Positions 1 through 6,983 of a stretch of DNA of 64,000 bases are shown one piece after another. Location of the stretch: positions 186,001 through 250,000 of the forward strand of contig CAZZMO010000001.1 in NCBI GenBank assembly GCA_964655475.1, given 5' to 3'. The DNA comes from VGMA01 sp964655475. Lineage in GTDB: Bacteria; Chlamydiota; Chlamydiia; Chlamydiales; VGMA01. Both the position numbers and the translations under genes were made by a program. The notes under the pieces are model-generated. The model ran no database searches, was not told the origin of the DNA, and saw only the letters and a list, made by a program, of their open reading frames with translations. How positions within the stretch are numbered: position 1 is the stretch's first letter; the number at the start of each line of letters is the position of its first letter.

Positions 1-2
1 CA

Positions 3-194
3 TGGACTTGTGGATCAAGTTCTTGTATTTGTACTTATACAGGTAAAGATAGCGCAGGTGACTCTTATACTGGAGGGCTCCAAAACTGCCCAACTTGCAC
101 TTATGTCGATAACTTTGGTACAGGTGCTCAAGGGACCTGCTCGATCCGCTGCACTGCGACCTCTGTATCATCTGAAGAAGAGGAGATCTCATGA
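3..194 (+). CDS. Small cysteine-rich protein, 3' part only (runs off left edge)
   Basis: The frame starting at base 3 is open from the window edge to a TGA at 192-194 and encodes about 63 residues with eight cysteines, including CGSSSCIC, NCPTC and CSIRC clusters, then an acidic SSEEEE tail. The other frames over this stretch give featureless peptides, so this frame is preferred. The stop overlaps the next start codon (ATGA at 191-194), the pattern of translationally coupled genes, and the next gene is also Cys-rich. The two share CTYT and GxTCxxxC-like spacing, which suggests tandem paralogues. No family is recognised. The 5' end is outside the window, so a signal peptide cannot be judged. 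Confidence 0.6.
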   Translation, partial: WTCGSSSCICTYTGKDSAGDSYTGGLQNCPTCTYVDNFGTGAQGTCSIRCTATSVSSEEEEIS

Positions 195-538
195 AGAAAA
201 AATGTAAAAAGGCTCAAGCGACAGCGAGTCAGCCCACTTGTTTCGTATCGAATTGCGCAACAGGCGCTTGTTTTAAAGGGTCAACGATTGTGAAGGGAGT
301 TTCTTGTGAGGCTTGCTTATCAGATAGTTCTCAAACCTGGGCGATCGGTTGTATCTATTGCACATGGCCACCTAGAGGCAGCACAACAGCCAATAGTACC
401 TGGAATAACTGTAGTTCATTTCCACCGACAGTCAGTGGCTATACCTGTACATACACTTGTAATAATACAGATGGAGAAACTTATACTCCTGAAGAGTGTG
501 TGACGAACAGGTGGACGTTGACAACGCATTGTGTATAG
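191..538 (+). CDS. Small cysteine-rich protein, 115 aa
   Basis: The 115-residue product has 13 cysteines (residues 5, 17, 22, 27, 39, 42, 54, 57, 74, 86, 90, 103, 114), several as CxxC or CxxxC pairs, and is rich in Thr, Ser and Asn. A GAGGAG ribosome-binding site precedes the ATG, which overlaps the upstream stop (ATGA), so the gene is probably co-translated with the preceding Cys-rich gene. There is no hydrophobic N-terminal signal: it starts MKKKCKKAQATAS. A strong hairpin at 543-572 ends the unit. The cysteine density suggests disulfide stabilisation or metal binding. Chlamydial outer-envelope Cys-rich proteins (OmcA/OmcB) are a conceptual parallel, but they carry signals and no homology is claimed. 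Function unknown. Confidence 0.7.
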   Translation: MKKKCKKAQATASQPTCFVSNCATGACFKGSTIVKGVSCEACLSDSSQTWAIGCIYCTWPPRGSTTANSTWNNCSSFPPTVSGYTCTYTCNNTDGETYTPEECVTNRWTLTTHCV

Positions 539-542
539 AAAA

Positions 543-572
543 AACAATGCGCCTTTTATAAGGCGCATTGTT
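543..572. terminator. Bidirectional intrinsic terminator
   Basis: A perfect 13-bp stem (543-555 with 560-572, core CAATGCGCC) closes on a TTAT loop between two convergent genes, the Cys-rich gene on plus and pnp on minus. A run of A precedes it and a short T stretch follows, so it can serve both directions. Confidence 0.85.
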
Positions 573-579
573 CATAGAC

Positions 580-2715
580 TTAAACCGTTTGTGCTTCGGG
601 TGGAGCAATCGGCTCTTTTTTCGGTGGAGCAGGAAGGAGGATCTTGCGACTGAGTTTGATTTGTCCTCTGTCGTTGATGTCGAGCACTTTCACTTCGAGC
701 TCGTCTCCCTCTTTGATGTAATTTTCGATGTTCTGGACTCTTTGGTGAGAGAGTTCAGAAATGTGACAAAGTCCCTCTTTGCCACCTACGAGCTTGACAA
801 ACACTCCAAATGGTTGGATCCCAACAACAGGCCCTTTATAAACTTTGCCGATCTCCACTTCTGCTGTGAGGTTGTGGATGATCGCTTTTGCTTTTTCTAG
901 AGCTTCTGCGTTGTTAGAGGAGATGTTGACAATCCCTTCGTCGTTGATGTCGATCTCTACTCCAGTTTCCTCAATGATGGCGCGGATTTGTTTTCCTCCT
1001 GGCCCAATCACTGTACCGATTTTACTTTGTTTGATCTGGATAGACTCGATGCGAGGTGCATATTTCGAAAGGTTTTCTTTCGATTTTGGCATCACTTCAA
1101 GCATTTTATGAAGGATGTGGATACGCCCTTGTTTTGCCTGCATGAGAGCTGCTTTCATGATATCGAGGGTAATCCCTTCAACTTTGATATCCATTTGGAA
1201 GGCAGTGATTCCATGCTCATCTCCTGTGATCTTGAAGTCCATATCGCCGAGAGCATCTTCTACTCCAAGGATATCTGACAAGATCGTGAATTTCTCTTGC
1301 TCTAGGATGAGCCCCATCGCGATCCCTGCTACTGGTCTCGAAATTGGTACGCCCGCTTCCATCATCGCTAAACAGCCACCGCAAACGGATGCCATTGAAG
1401 AAGAACCGTTAGATTCTGTGATGTTGGATTCGAGTCGGATGGTGTATGGGAAAGACTCTACAGATGGGATGATCGCCTGGAGCGCTCTCTCTGCTAATTT
1501 ACCATGTCCCACTTCACGTCTTCCTGGAGGCCCTGCTCTTCCTACTTCTCCTACAGAGAATGGAGGGAATACGTAGTGTAGGTAGAAGCGGCGGATCCCT
1601 TCTCCACCGAGGTCTTCATAGCGCTGACCCATTGACTCGCCACCGAGGGTACAAACTGCAATCGTTTGAGTCTCGCCGCGGGTAAAGAGGGTGCTTCCAT
1701 GTGTGCGTGGGAGAAGGCCCATTTCGATAGTGATCGGGCGGATCTCTGTTGTGGTTCTACCATCGCAGCGGATGTTTTTATGGAGGACTTCTTTGCGAAG
1801 AAGCTTTGAAGAAATTTTCTTGAAAGCAGCCTTTACGTGGGAAGCGGAGTATTCTCCCTCTCCATCTTCTGGGATGAAGTGCTTGTTAACGCGCTCTGAA
1901 ATTTCATTGACTGCAAGTTCTCTCTCGAGTTTTTTCTCGATAGAGAAGCAGCGTGTGAGCTCTTCAGAGATCATTGCATCCATCTCATCAACCAGTTGTT
2001 GAGGAGGAAGCTGCAATGTAGTCTTCATCTTCTCTTTTCCGACTACGTTTTGCCAGTCGAGGAGTGCTTTACAAATTGTTTTAATCGCCTCATGCCCTTC
2101 AGAAATTGCTTCAAGAACAATTTCTTCTGGAAGGAAGGTTGCATATCCTTCAATCATCAAGATCGCATCTTCTGTTCCTGCAAGCATCAAATCGAGATCT
2201 GACTCAGCAAGTTCTTTTTCTGTCGGATTGATGATGAACTCTCCACTCTTTCTTCCAACTCGCACAGCGGCGATCGGCTTGAGAAGGGGGATGTCAGAAA
2301 TGACAAGAGCTGCAGATGCTGCGCAAATAGCTAGTGGTTCTGGTGCATGATTTTCGTCATAAGAGAGGACGTAAGTGAGGACCTGTACTTCGTTGACAAA
2401 GCCATCTTCAAACATAGGTCTTAGAGGGCGATCGATCAATCTCGATACGAGAGTCTCTTTTTCTGAAGGTTTCCCTTCTCTTTTCAAAAACCCACCAAGT
2501 GTTTTACCTGCTGAAGAAAATTTTTCCTGATAATCGACTCTCAAAGGGAAGAAATCAATATTCGCTGCTGGTTCTTTTGCGGCACAAGCAGATGCTAAGA
2601 TGGTTGTATCACCAGAGCGGAGCATGACAGCGCCATTCGCTTGTCTTGCCACTTTGCCGGTTCCAAAGGTAATTTCTTTGCCTTGAACGGAGACGGTCAG
2701 TGTGTGTTCTTTCAT
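580..2715 (-). CDS. pnp: Polyribonucleotide nucleotidyltransferase (PNPase)
   Basis: PNPase is a trimeric phosphorolytic 3'-5' exoribonuclease of mRNA decay. The 711-residue product has two RNase PH cores, with the catalytic one containing the DFKITGDEHGITAFQMDIK region, then a KH domain around residues 560-620 (IGTVIGPGGKQIRAI, with the GPGG loop) and an S1 domain around 625-695 (GKVYKGPVVGIQPFGVFVKL). Length is normal for the family. The start at 2715 is chosen over an upstream in-frame ATG at 2757 because TAGGAG lies seven bases before it and the family begins near this residue. It lies downstream of rpsO on the same strand, the order used in chlamydiae and many other bacteria, and probably receives readthrough from it. 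Confidence 0.97.
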   Translation of the reverse strand: MKEHTLTVSVQGKEITFGTGKVARQANGAVMLRSGDTTILASACAAKEPAANIDFFPLRVDYQEKFSSAGKTLGGFLKREGKPSEKETLVSRLIDRPLRPMFEDGFVNEVQVLTYVLSYDENHAPEPLAICAASAALVISDIPLLKPIAAVRVGRKSGEFIINPTEKELAESDLDLMLAGTEDAILMIEGYATFLPEEIVLEAISEGHEAIKTICKALLDWQNVVGKEKMKTTLQLPPQQLVDEMDAMISEELTRCFSIEKKLERELAVNEISERVNKHFIPEDGEGEYSASHVKAAFKKISSKLLRKEVLHKNIRCDGRTTTEIRPITIEMGLLPRTHGSTLFTRGETQTIAVCTLGGESMGQRYEDLGGEGIRRFYLHYVFPPFSVGEVGRAGPPGRREVGHGKLAERALQAIIPSVESFPYTIRLESNITESNGSSSMASVCGGCLAMMEAGVPISRPVAGIAMGLILEQEKFTILSDILGVEDALGDMDFKITGDEHGITAFQMDIKVEGITLDIMKAALMQAKQGRIHILHKMLEVMPKSKENLSKYAPRIESIQIKQSKIGTVIGPGGKQIRAIIEETGVEIDINDEGIVNISSNNAEALEKAKAIIHNLTAEVEIGKVYKGPVVGIQPFGVFVKLVGGKEGLCHISELSHQRVQNIENYIKEGDELEVKVLDINDRGQIKLSRKILLPAPPKKEPIAPPEAQTV

Positions 2716-2831
2716 TTTAACTCCTAATAGTTGTGTGTACCTGCTCTCGAAAAGCAAAGGATCGATCTACAAAGGAGATTGGAGGGCGCCCCTTTGTTTT
2801 TCGAGAGTGGGTGTTTTCTGTAAAAAAATAT

Positions 2832-2862
2832 AAAGCGCTGGTAAGTAAAATTCCAGCGCTTT
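2832..2862 (-). terminator. rpsO-pnp intercistronic hairpin
   Basis: A 10-bp stem (AAAGCGCTGG at 2832-2841, CCAGCGCTTT at 2853-2862) is followed on the minus strand by TATATTTTTTT. It sits 3' of rpsO and about 115 bases before the pnp start, so it is a terminator or attenuator that sets the rpsO to pnp ratio, as the rpsO terminator does in other bacteria. Confidence 0.75.
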
Positions 2863-2886
2863 TTTTTGAATGATTCAAGGAAGAGA

Positions 2887-3156
2887 CTACTTGCGAAGAC
2901 CTAGTCGATTGACTAAGCTCAAATAGCGGGGAGTATCAGTTTCTTGGAGGTAATCCAACAATTTTCTCCTTTGTCCTACGAGCTTCAACAGACCAAGACG
3001 GCTGCTGTGATCTTTAGCGTTCAATCGAAGGTGGTGAGTTAATTCAATGATTCGCTCTGTTAATATAGCGATTTGAACATCCGCAGATCCTGTGTCCTTC
3101 TCATGTAACTGATATTTTTTGGTAATTTCTTCTTTGGTATCTTTACTTAGCGACAT
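2887..3156 (-). CDS. rpsO: 30S ribosomal protein uS15
   Basis: The 89-residue protein is the normal length of S15, which binds the three-way junction of 16S rRNA and organises the platform of the small subunit. Recognisable are TGSADVQIAILTERI near residues 22-36, the LTHHLRLNAKDHSSRLGLL stretch that contacts rRNA, and the basic C-terminal QRRKLLDYL segment. A GGGAG ribosome-binding site precedes the ATG. It is followed by a hairpin and pnp, the usual rpsO-pnp pair. Confidence 0.97.
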   Translation of the reverse strand: MSLSKDTKEEITKKYQLHEKDTGSADVQIAILTERIIELTHHLRLNAKDHSSRLGLLKLVGQRRKLLDYLQETDTPRYLSLVNRLGLRK

Positions 3157-3243
3157 GTCGTTTCTCCCTTAAAGCTGGACCTCAATCTAGTTTTTCTATA
3201 AAATTTCCTGATCAGATTGTAGCAAAGGGTGCCAATAAAGTAA

Positions 3244-3684
3244 ATGCAAAATACCTTTTCTGAACAAGAAGTTTTTTACATGCAAGAGGCTCTGAAAGAG
3301 GCGAGGCAAGCTTTTTTAGAAGAAGAAGTCCCTATAGGTGCCGTCATTGTTCGCGAAGGTAAGATCATTGCAAGGGGGCGAAACTCTGTTGAAAAAAATC
3401 ACTTTGCAATTGAACATGCAGAAATAAATTGTCTTAAGGAAGCTTCGAAAGTGCTCCAAAATTGGCGCCTCATCGGAACCACCATGTATGTCACCGTAGA
3501 ACCCTGTCCGATGTGCGCTGGGGCCATTCATCTTGCCCGAGTAGAAAGAGTCGTCTGGGGCTGTCCTAATATCCGCTACAGCTCAGGAATCGGCGAAGGA
3601 GGACTGCTCGCTGAAGAGGCCAAACAACTATTACAAGAATTCTTTAAAAAACAGAGGGCGAATGGAGTGGGAGAAATTGTTTGA
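3244..3684 (+). CDS. tadA: tRNA-specific adenosine deaminase TadA
   Basis: TadA converts A34 of tRNA-Arg(ACG) to inosine, a zinc-dependent hydrolytic deamination. The 146-residue protein has the HAE motif (H58, A59, E60) carrying the zinc ligand and the proton shuttle, and the PCPMC motif (C88 and C91) with the other two zinc ligands. Length fits the family. The first ATG has no clear ribosome-binding site; an internal ATG at codon 13 is an alternative start. It lies downstream of the divergent rpsO and overlaps the next gene by 23 bases. The neighbourhood pnp-rpsO-tadA is typical of chlamydiae. Confidence 0.95.
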   Translation: MQNTFSEQEVFYMQEALKEARQAFLEEEVPIGAVIVREGKIIARGRNSVEKNHFAIEHAEINCLKEASKVLQNWRLIGTTMYVTVEPCPMCAGAIHLARVERVVWGCPNIRYSSGIGEGGLLAEEAKQLLQEFFKKQRANGVGEIV

Positions 3685-3883
3685 TGAACTCATCGAACAG
3701 CAGAAAGAGAAGCTATTATCGATTGCAAGGCGCTACGTTCCTAACATCTCTCATGATGATCTCCTCCAGCCATTTGACTATCCAGTCCTCGAAAACCATC
3801 CCTATTTTCGCTACGAAGAGGGGGTTTTGCAAGGTTTGAGATCAGCAGAAGCGGCTCTCCGTGCGATCGCTAGAGAGAGTTAA
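3662..3883 (+). CDS. Conserved small hypothetical protein, 73 aa
   Basis: This short protein overlaps the 3' end of tadA by 23 bases, and a GAGGG ribosome-binding site sits just before its ATG, so it is probably co-translated with tadA. It has an N-terminal amphipathic stretch (MEWEKLFDELIEQQKEKLL), a central PFDYPVLENHPYFRYEEG segment and an Ala/Arg-rich helical end. There is no signal peptide or membrane segment. In C. trachomatis a hypothetical gene also follows the tadA homologue, which supports it being real. Function unknown. It ends four bases into the convergent rhomboid-like gene. Confidence 0.75.
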   Translation: MEWEKLFDELIEQQKEKLLSIARRYVPNISHDDLLQPFDYPVLENHPYFRYEEGVLQGLRSAEAALRAIARES

Positions 3884-4752
3884 TAACTCTTATGGGGTGT
3901 GCGCTTTTTTGTAATTCTTCGCAAGCGGAAGCGCTCTCTCCATGAGAGGGAGTCTTTCCCTTTTGCTGCGATTTTCGCAAGGCACGCATCAATAAAAGCG
4001 TTGTCACTCAAGAGGACTTTCCCGGTCTTGATGTCATAAATTTTCGCATTTTGGACATAATCCTTGAGCGAATCAGATAAAACTTTTTTCGTTAAACGCT
4101 TTTCTAGCGGGTGCATCATCTTGAAGGGGCTTAAGAGCTTCCAGAAAAAGAGGCAGTATAGATAGGTAAAGAAGAGAGTTCCCAAGATGGTAAAGAAGTG
4201 GACAAAATTTCCATGTGAAAGGTCGATGAGAAGGAATGCCCCCATGGAGCCCAAGATGAACCACTTTGCCTTGATGGGGATCGCGAGGAAAAGGAGGATG
4301 TCGATGTCAGGGAGGAGGAAGATCATCGAAAGGAGGAGAGCATAGAGGATAGGAGTCCCTCCAGCGAGGAGCGATGGGGTCGAAGAGGTGTAGAATACGG
4401 CGATAGCGATGAGAGAGCTAATCAGTGTGTTCATAAAGAACAAGGTAAAAAAATGCTTTACCCCTTTTTGTTGCACGATGATGGTTCCCATTTTCCAAAG
4501 TAGGTATGAGGAAAAGAGAAGGCTGATCAAATAGAAAAAATCCATTTGATTAAGCGTTGGGTGGATGAAGGGGTGGGTGATCAATTGCCAAAAGAACCCT
4601 TTTTCGAGACCAAGTGGGTGGAGCGCTAAGCACCAGGAAAGGGTGTACTTGCCAAATAAGTGGGGAAATACATGATCGGTCACTCCGGCAATTAAACTCA
4701 CGCCGAGAGAGATTAATACGAAAATTTTTACAATATGTGGAGTTTTATGCAT
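3880..4752 (-). CDS. Rhomboid-like membrane protein lacking the catalytic serine
   Basis: The 290-residue protein has about six hydrophobic segments. The region FWQLITHPFIHP near residues 54-65 corresponds to the WRL...FLH element of rhomboid proteases. In place of the catalytic GxSG there is LLAGGTPILYALL near residue 130, with no Ser; a His is present in the SHGNFVHFF segment. The soluble C-terminus (about 230-290: DACLAKIAAKG, SLSWRERFRL) resembles the small domain found after many bacterial rhomboids. I therefore read it as an inactive rhomboid (pseudoprotease or chaperone-like), a claim that rests on motif reading. It converges with the preceding gene and is divergent from rpmE. Confidence 0.65.
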   Translation of the reverse strand: MHKTPHIVKIFVLISLGVSLIAGVTDHVFPHLFGKYTLSWCLALHPLGLEKGFFWQLITHPFIHPTLNQMDFFYLISLLFSSYLLWKMGTIIVQQKGVKHFFTLFFMNTLISSLIAIAVFYTSSTPSLLAGGTPILYALLLSMIFLLPDIDILLFLAIPIKAKWFILGSMGAFLLIDLSHGNFVHFFTILGTLFFTYLYCLFFWKLLSPFKMMHPLEKRLTKKVLSDSLKDYVQNAKIYDIKTGKVLLSDNAFIDACLAKIAAKGKDSLSWRERFRLRRITKKRTPHKSY

Positions 4753-4811
4753 TGAAAACCTATTTTACACTCTGCATTATAAAGGAAGCTCTTCTTAATC
4801 GCAACTTTCCC

Positions 4812-4840
4812 TTGAGAAAATAGTTTCGGGAGAGTATCGT
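4812..4840 (+). promoter_or_regulatory. Predicted sigma-70-type promoter of rpmE-prfA-prmC
   Basis: TTGAGA at 4812-4817 and TATCGT at 4835-4840 are separated by 17 bases, about 30 bases before the rpmE start. It is the best match to a -35/-10 pair in the divergent region between the rhomboid-like gene and rpmE. Prediction only. Confidence 0.45.
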
Positions 4841-4869
4841 AGAAGCATTTTTAACACTGCGGAGAAAAA

Positions 4870-5244
4870 ATGAAAAAAGATATTCACCCTAAGTACCGTC
4901 CAGTAGTCTTCATGGATACAGCGAATGGTCAGAAATTTCTTTGCGCAAGTACGGTTGCTACTACGCAAACTACAGAATTCGAAGGAAAACAGTACGATTT
5001 ATACCTCGTTCCTGTAAGCTCAGCGTCACACCCATTCTTCACAAAGAGCTCTAAGTTGATCGATACAGAAGGTCGCATCGAGAAGTTCACAAAACGTTAC
5101 GCAAGACCTCTTGCTGGCGGGGACAAAGATGGCAAGAAAGATCAAGAAGAGCAAAAAGAAGAAAAGAAAGCAGCTGCTCAGAAAAAAGCGGCAGCTCCTA
5201 AAAAAGCAGCTGTAAAGAAGAGCGAGTCTAAAAAAGGCGAGTAA
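4870..5244 (+). CDS. rpmE2: 50S ribosomal protein bL31 type B with Lys/Ala-rich tail
   Basis: Residues 1-83 form an L31 core of the C-minus (type B) kind: MKKDIHPKYRPVVFMD, the central TEFEGKQYDLYLVPVSSASHPFF and EGRIEKFTKRYAR. It lacks the CxxC zinc site of type A L31. Residues 84-124 form a low-complexity tail of Lys, Ala and Glu (repeated KKAAA/KKAAV units), which extends it beyond the usual 80-90 residues; chlamydial L31 proteins are also extended. A GGAG site lies before the ATG. The stop is six bases before prfA, an arrangement shared with C. trachomatis, so the two are co-transcribed. Confidence 0.95.
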   Translation: MKKDIHPKYRPVVFMDTANGQKFLCASTVATTQTTEFEGKQYDLYLVPVSSASHPFFTKSSKLIDTEGRIEKFTKRYARPLAGGDKDGKKDQEEQKEEKKAAAQKKAAAPKKAAVKKSESKKGE

Positions 5245-5250
5245 GGATCG

Positions 5251-6315
5251 GTGGAAAAAAAAGTTCTTGAACTTCTTTCCCGCCTTCCTGAAATCGAAGA
5301 AGAATTAGGTGCTCCTGGCCTTATGCAGAATCGTGAGCGTTATCTAGGCCTCACCCAGGAGCATAAACATCTTACAGAATTGAACGAAGCGTGGCAGTCT
5401 TTAGCCAAAGCCAGAAAGGATTTGGAAGGGAATCGGCTGCTTGCAAGAGTTGAGCAAGATAAAGAGTTTGTAGAAATGCTAGAGGAAGAGAATAAGTCTC
5501 TTGCTTCTAGTATCGAAAAGCTCGAAAGAGATGTTGAAACCCTTATCGTTCCTCCCAATCCAGACGATCACCGCAATACCATCATGGAGCTTCGTGCAGG
5601 CACAGGTGGTGATGAAGCAGCCATTTTCGTCGGCGACTGCGTAAGGATGTATCTCAACTATGCGGCAAGTAAAGGGTGGTCTGTTGAAAGCCTCTCCTCT
5701 ACTCCTTCAGAGATGGGTGGCTTTAAAGAATATCAGTTCGTCCTCTCAGGAACAAATGTACACCGCTTAATGCAATATGAGGCGGGCATCCACCGCGTTC
5801 AAAGGGTTCCTAAAACAGAAGCTCAAGGAAGACTTCACACCTCAGCGATCACTGTGGCTGTGTTAATGGAGCCAAGTGAAGAAGAGGAGATTCAAGTCGA
5901 TGAGAAGGATCTCAAAATTGACACTTACCGCTCTTCTGGAGCGGGAGGCCAGCACGTCAATACGACCGATTCAGCCGTACGGATGACCCACATACCAACT
6001 GGAATTGTGGTCCACTGCCAAGATGAAAGATCTCAGATTAAAAACCGCGCAAAAGCCCTGAGAATCTTAGCGGCCAAGATTGTGGAAAAAGATCGAGAAG
6101 AAAAACATGCTGCCATGTCCTCACTTCGAGCTGAGCAGGTGGGTTCCGGGGACCGCTCTGGTCGTATCCGCACTTACAACTATCCTCAAAACCGCGTGAC
6201 CGATCACCGGATCAATTTGACCCTTCACAAGCTAGATAGCGTCATGGAAGGGGATTTAGAAGAGTTAACGACAGCCCTTGTCGCCTTCTTTCACAAGCAA
6301 AATTTCGAGACATGA
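5251..6315 (+). CDS. prfA: Peptide chain release factor RF1
   Basis: RF1 reads UAA and UAG and triggers hydrolysis of peptidyl-tRNA. The 354-residue protein shows the GGQ loop at residues 232-234 (SSGAGGQHVNTTDSAVR) that reaches the peptidyl transferase centre, and the RF1-type codon-recognition tripeptide PxT as PKT at 187-189 (HRVQRVPKTE). RF2 would have SPF. The start is GTG with AAGGA seven bases upstream. The stop overlaps the prmC start (ATGA), coupling the release factor with the enzyme that methylates its GGQ glutamine. Confidence 0.97.
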   Translation: MEKKVLELLSRLPEIEEELGAPGLMQNRERYLGLTQEHKHLTELNEAWQSLAKARKDLEGNRLLARVEQDKEFVEMLEEENKSLASSIEKLERDVETLIVPPNPDDHRNTIMELRAGTGGDEAAIFVGDCVRMYLNYAASKGWSVESLSSTPSEMGGFKEYQFVLSGTNVHRLMQYEAGIHRVQRVPKTEAQGRLHTSAITVAVLMEPSEEEEIQVDEKDLKIDTYRSSGAGGQHVNTTDSAVRMTHIPTGIVVHCQDERSQIKNRAKALRILAAKIVEKDREEKHAAMSSLRAEQVGSGDRSGRIRTYNYPQNRVTDHRINLTLHKLDSVMEGDLEELTTALVAFFHKQNFET

Positions 6316-6959
6316 ACGAACCAGAAGCCTATGTAAAGGGCTCAGTAGAGTTTTACCATTTGCATTTGGAAGTGAACTCAAATGTTCTTATCCCTCGTCA
6401 AGAAACGGAAATTTTAGCTGATAAAGTCATTTCTCGTGTCAAAAAGAGAGGCTGGAGCGAGTTTACCGTAGTCGACCTTTGTACAGGAAGTGGCTGTTTA
6501 GGACTTGCGATGAAGTCCATTTTTCCGAAGGCACGTGTGATTTTGATCGATATTTGTGAAAAAGCATTGGCCGTTGCGAGGGGGAATGCCCTCAAAAATG
6601 GTTTAGATGTAGAGTGTAGACTCGGTGATGCAATAGATGGATATGAAGGGCCAGAGATCGATCTGTTTTTAGCAAATCCCCCTTATGTAACAAGGGAAGA
6701 ATACGAATCTCTCGATCCAAGCGTCAAAGATTTTGAGCCTAAAAAAGCGCTTTACGGCGGTGAAGATGGGCTCGACATTTATCAAAAAATTTCTACTCCA
6801 CTTTATCGCTCGATGAAGGAAGGGGGGCTCGCTGCATTTGAAATAGGTTGGAAGCAGAGAGAAGGGTTTATTCAGATATATTCCGCAAATAGCTGGAAAT
6901 CAATAGTTTGTGAGAAGGATTGGAGCGGTCACGATCGCTTCTTTTTCCTTGAACGATAG
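6312..6959 (+). CDS. prmC: Release-factor glutamine methyltransferase PrmC, N-terminally short
   Basis: PrmC uses SAM to methylate the Gln of the GGQ motif in RF1 and RF2. Visible are VLIPRQETE (residues 25-33), the SAM-binding DLCTGSGCLGLA (55-66) and the catalytic NPPYV (122-126). At 215 residues it is about 60-70 shorter than usual because the N-terminal helical domain that contacts the release factor is missing. The upstream frame is open for only about 70 bases, has no start codon and hits a TAG near 6237, so a longer start is not available. The ATG overlaps the prfA stop. The enzyme core looks intact; whether it binds RF normally is open. Confidence 0.93.
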   Translation: MNEPEAYVKGSVEFYHLHLEVNSNVLIPRQETEILADKVISRVKKRGWSEFTVVDLCTGSGCLGLAMKSIFPKARVILIDICEKALAVARGNALKNGLDVECRLGDAIDGYEGPEIDLFLANPPYVTREEYESLDPSVKDFEPKKALYGGEDGLDIYQKISTPLYRSMKEGGLAAFEIGWKQREGFIQIYSANSWKSIVCEKDWSGHDRFFFLER

Positions 6960-6983
6960 GAGAATTTCCTATATACTTAGGGG

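Noticed and set aside
10..207. A 65-codon frame at the left edge in a different register
   Set aside because: It overlaps the Cys-rich frame 3-194, has unremarkable composition and no ribosome-binding site; the Cys-rich frame with ATGA coupling explains the region better.
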